This document shows, piece by piece, positions 6,834-7,351 of a DNA stretch of 7,351 bases (the stretch's first letter is position 1; every line of letters starts with the position of its first letter). Origin of the DNA: an uncultured Flavobacteriales bacterium. Lineage in GTDB: Bacteria; Bacteroidota; Bacteroidia; Flavobacteriales_D; Sanyastnellaceae. Made by a program: the position numbers and the translations under genes. Location: assembly GCA_937996585.1 (NCBI GenBank), contig CALKUW010000171.1:1-7351 (forward strand). The letters run 5' to 3'. The notes beneath the pieces are model-generated. The model worked only from the letters and a program-made list of their open reading frames with translations. It did no database searches and had not been told where the DNA came from.

Positions 6834-7190
6834 TTACCTGCGGAACCAGCGCGTCTCCTCCACACGACAGGTGACCGACCTGAACGCATCGTACCATTCT
6901 CCCACACCCCGCGCCTTGGCCGAGCGGTGGTCCGCATGGTCGCGCCAGGCATCAATGGATGCCTTGTCCCGCCAGTAACTGATGAAGATCCCGTCCCGTC
7001 CATCTCGGAGCGATTCGTATCCGAGATACCCGTCCATGCGCTCGGCTTCGGCCAGGATGTGGGACATGGTGTCGGCGTATCCCGGCGGATCGAGGGGGCG
7101 CTCCGAGATGAAGATGCTGGCATAGTGACCGGGCTCCAATGGCAACCGGTCTTGAACGACTGACATGGTGTGAATTTCGTAAAGGCCCAT
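6834..7190 (-). CDS. Antibiotic biosynthesis monooxygenase (ABM) domain protein
   Basis: A 118-residue protein of the dimeric alpha/beta barrel (ferredoxin-like) ABM superfamily. Members include small cofactor-free monooxygenases and many of unknown substrate. The ABM pattern is clear: strand HYASIFISERP, helix GYADTMSHILAEAERMDGYLGYES, strand DGIFISYWRDKASIDAWRDHADH (YW followed by a helix and the conserved H), then GVGEWYDAFRSVTCRVEETRWF. It is close in style to the 'heme-degrading/ABM' proteins of about 100 residues in many Bacteroidota, but no heme ligand can be assigned. The start is uncertain: ATG 7190 gives 118 residues, and ATG 7166 gives 110 and a more typical N-terminus. The same frame also stays open upstream to the window edge, through a GTG at 7337. 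It converges with the T9SS gene, with 1 bp between the two stop codons (TGA 6830-6832, TAA 6836-6834). A predicted cytoplasmic location follows from the absence of a signal peptide. Confidence 0.85.
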   Translation of the reverse strand: MGLYEIHTMSVVQDRLPLEPGHYASIFISERPLDPPGYADTMSHILAEAERMDGYLGYESLRDGRDGIFISYWRDKASIDAWRDHADHRSAKARGVGEWYDAFRSVTCRVEETRWFRR

Positions 7191-7199
7191 CTTTGCGCC

Positions 7200-7351
7200 A
7201 TGAACGCCGCATGGGACAGGGCTTTCCCCCAATGTCAGCACGACGCAGCGGGGCGCCGCACCCTGCAATCCATGCGCTTCGGCATTCGCGCCCTGACCAC
7301 CCCGCCATGGGCCCAGGACATCGGCCGTGCTGACCACAATGCCGTCCAGGG
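7200..7351 (+). CDS. Possible N-terminus of an unidentified divergent gene, cut by the window edge
   Basis: From ATG 7200 a plus-strand frame stays open to the window end (about 50 codons; begins MNAAWDRAFPQCQ). By my count, 38 of its 49 codons after the ATG end in G or C. That is slightly more than the competing minus-strand frame over the same bases (36 of 53). The peptide looks like a basic helical N-terminus (RRTLQSMRFGIRAL), but I do not recognise it. It would start 9 bp from the ABM start if that is 7190, or 33 bp if it is 7166. The alternative is that this stretch is the N-terminal extension of the ABM frame, or intergenic. Confidence 0.3.
   Translation, partial: MNAAWDRAFPQCQHDAAGRRTLQSMRFGIRALTTPPWAQDIGRADHNAVQ

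Overview
The window is a compact, GC-rich bacterial segment, most likely from a member of the Bacteroidota (Flavobacteriales or a relative). The strongest taxonomic evidence is the large plus-strand gene, which ends in a type IX secretion 'type B' (gliding-motility-associated, CHU_C) sorting domain and carries PKD-type surface domains. A GWxTD-domain protein, the lack of clear Shine-Dalgarno sequences and a ComEC without its beta-lactamase domain agree with this. The high GC content is unusual for cultured flavobacteria and fits an environmental or uncultured lineage; this placement is inference.

Layout from left to right. (1) The last 50 codons of an unidentified plus-strand gene (2-154) overlap the 3' end of comEC tail to tail by 29 bp. 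(2) A minus-strand block of three genes, transcribed right to left, fills 126-4569: a secreted GWxTD-domain protein, a family 2 glycosyltransferase whose start lies 1 nt after the preceding stop, and a ComEC/Rec2-type DNA-uptake channel after a 90-bp gap. (3) A divergent plus-strand gene (4568-6832) encodes a 754-residue secreted surface protein. It has a signal peptide, a conserved N-terminal region, a cadherin-like calcium-type motif, three PKD-like domains and a T9SS sorting tail. Its most likely ATG shares two bases with the most likely ATG of the GWxTD gene. (4) A small minus-strand antibiotic-biosynthesis-monooxygenase (ABM) fold gene (6834-7190) ends 1 nt from the surface-protein stop. 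(5) The last 160 bp are ambiguous: the ABM frame stays open to the window edge, and a plausible divergent plus-strand frame also opens at 7200.

The common theme is the cell envelope: a T9SS cargo protein, a secreted GWxTD protein, a glycosyltransferase and a membrane DNA channel. The minus-strand trio could be one transcription unit, with the first two genes translationally coupled. Nothing shows that ComEC shares a pathway with the other two. I saw no RNA genes, mobile elements, CRISPR arrays or phage genes, and no clearly new biological system. The points most worth a second look are the shared divergent start codons, a perfect 12-bp inverted repeat inside the comEC coding sequence, the variant GWxTD signature, and the unresolved right edge.
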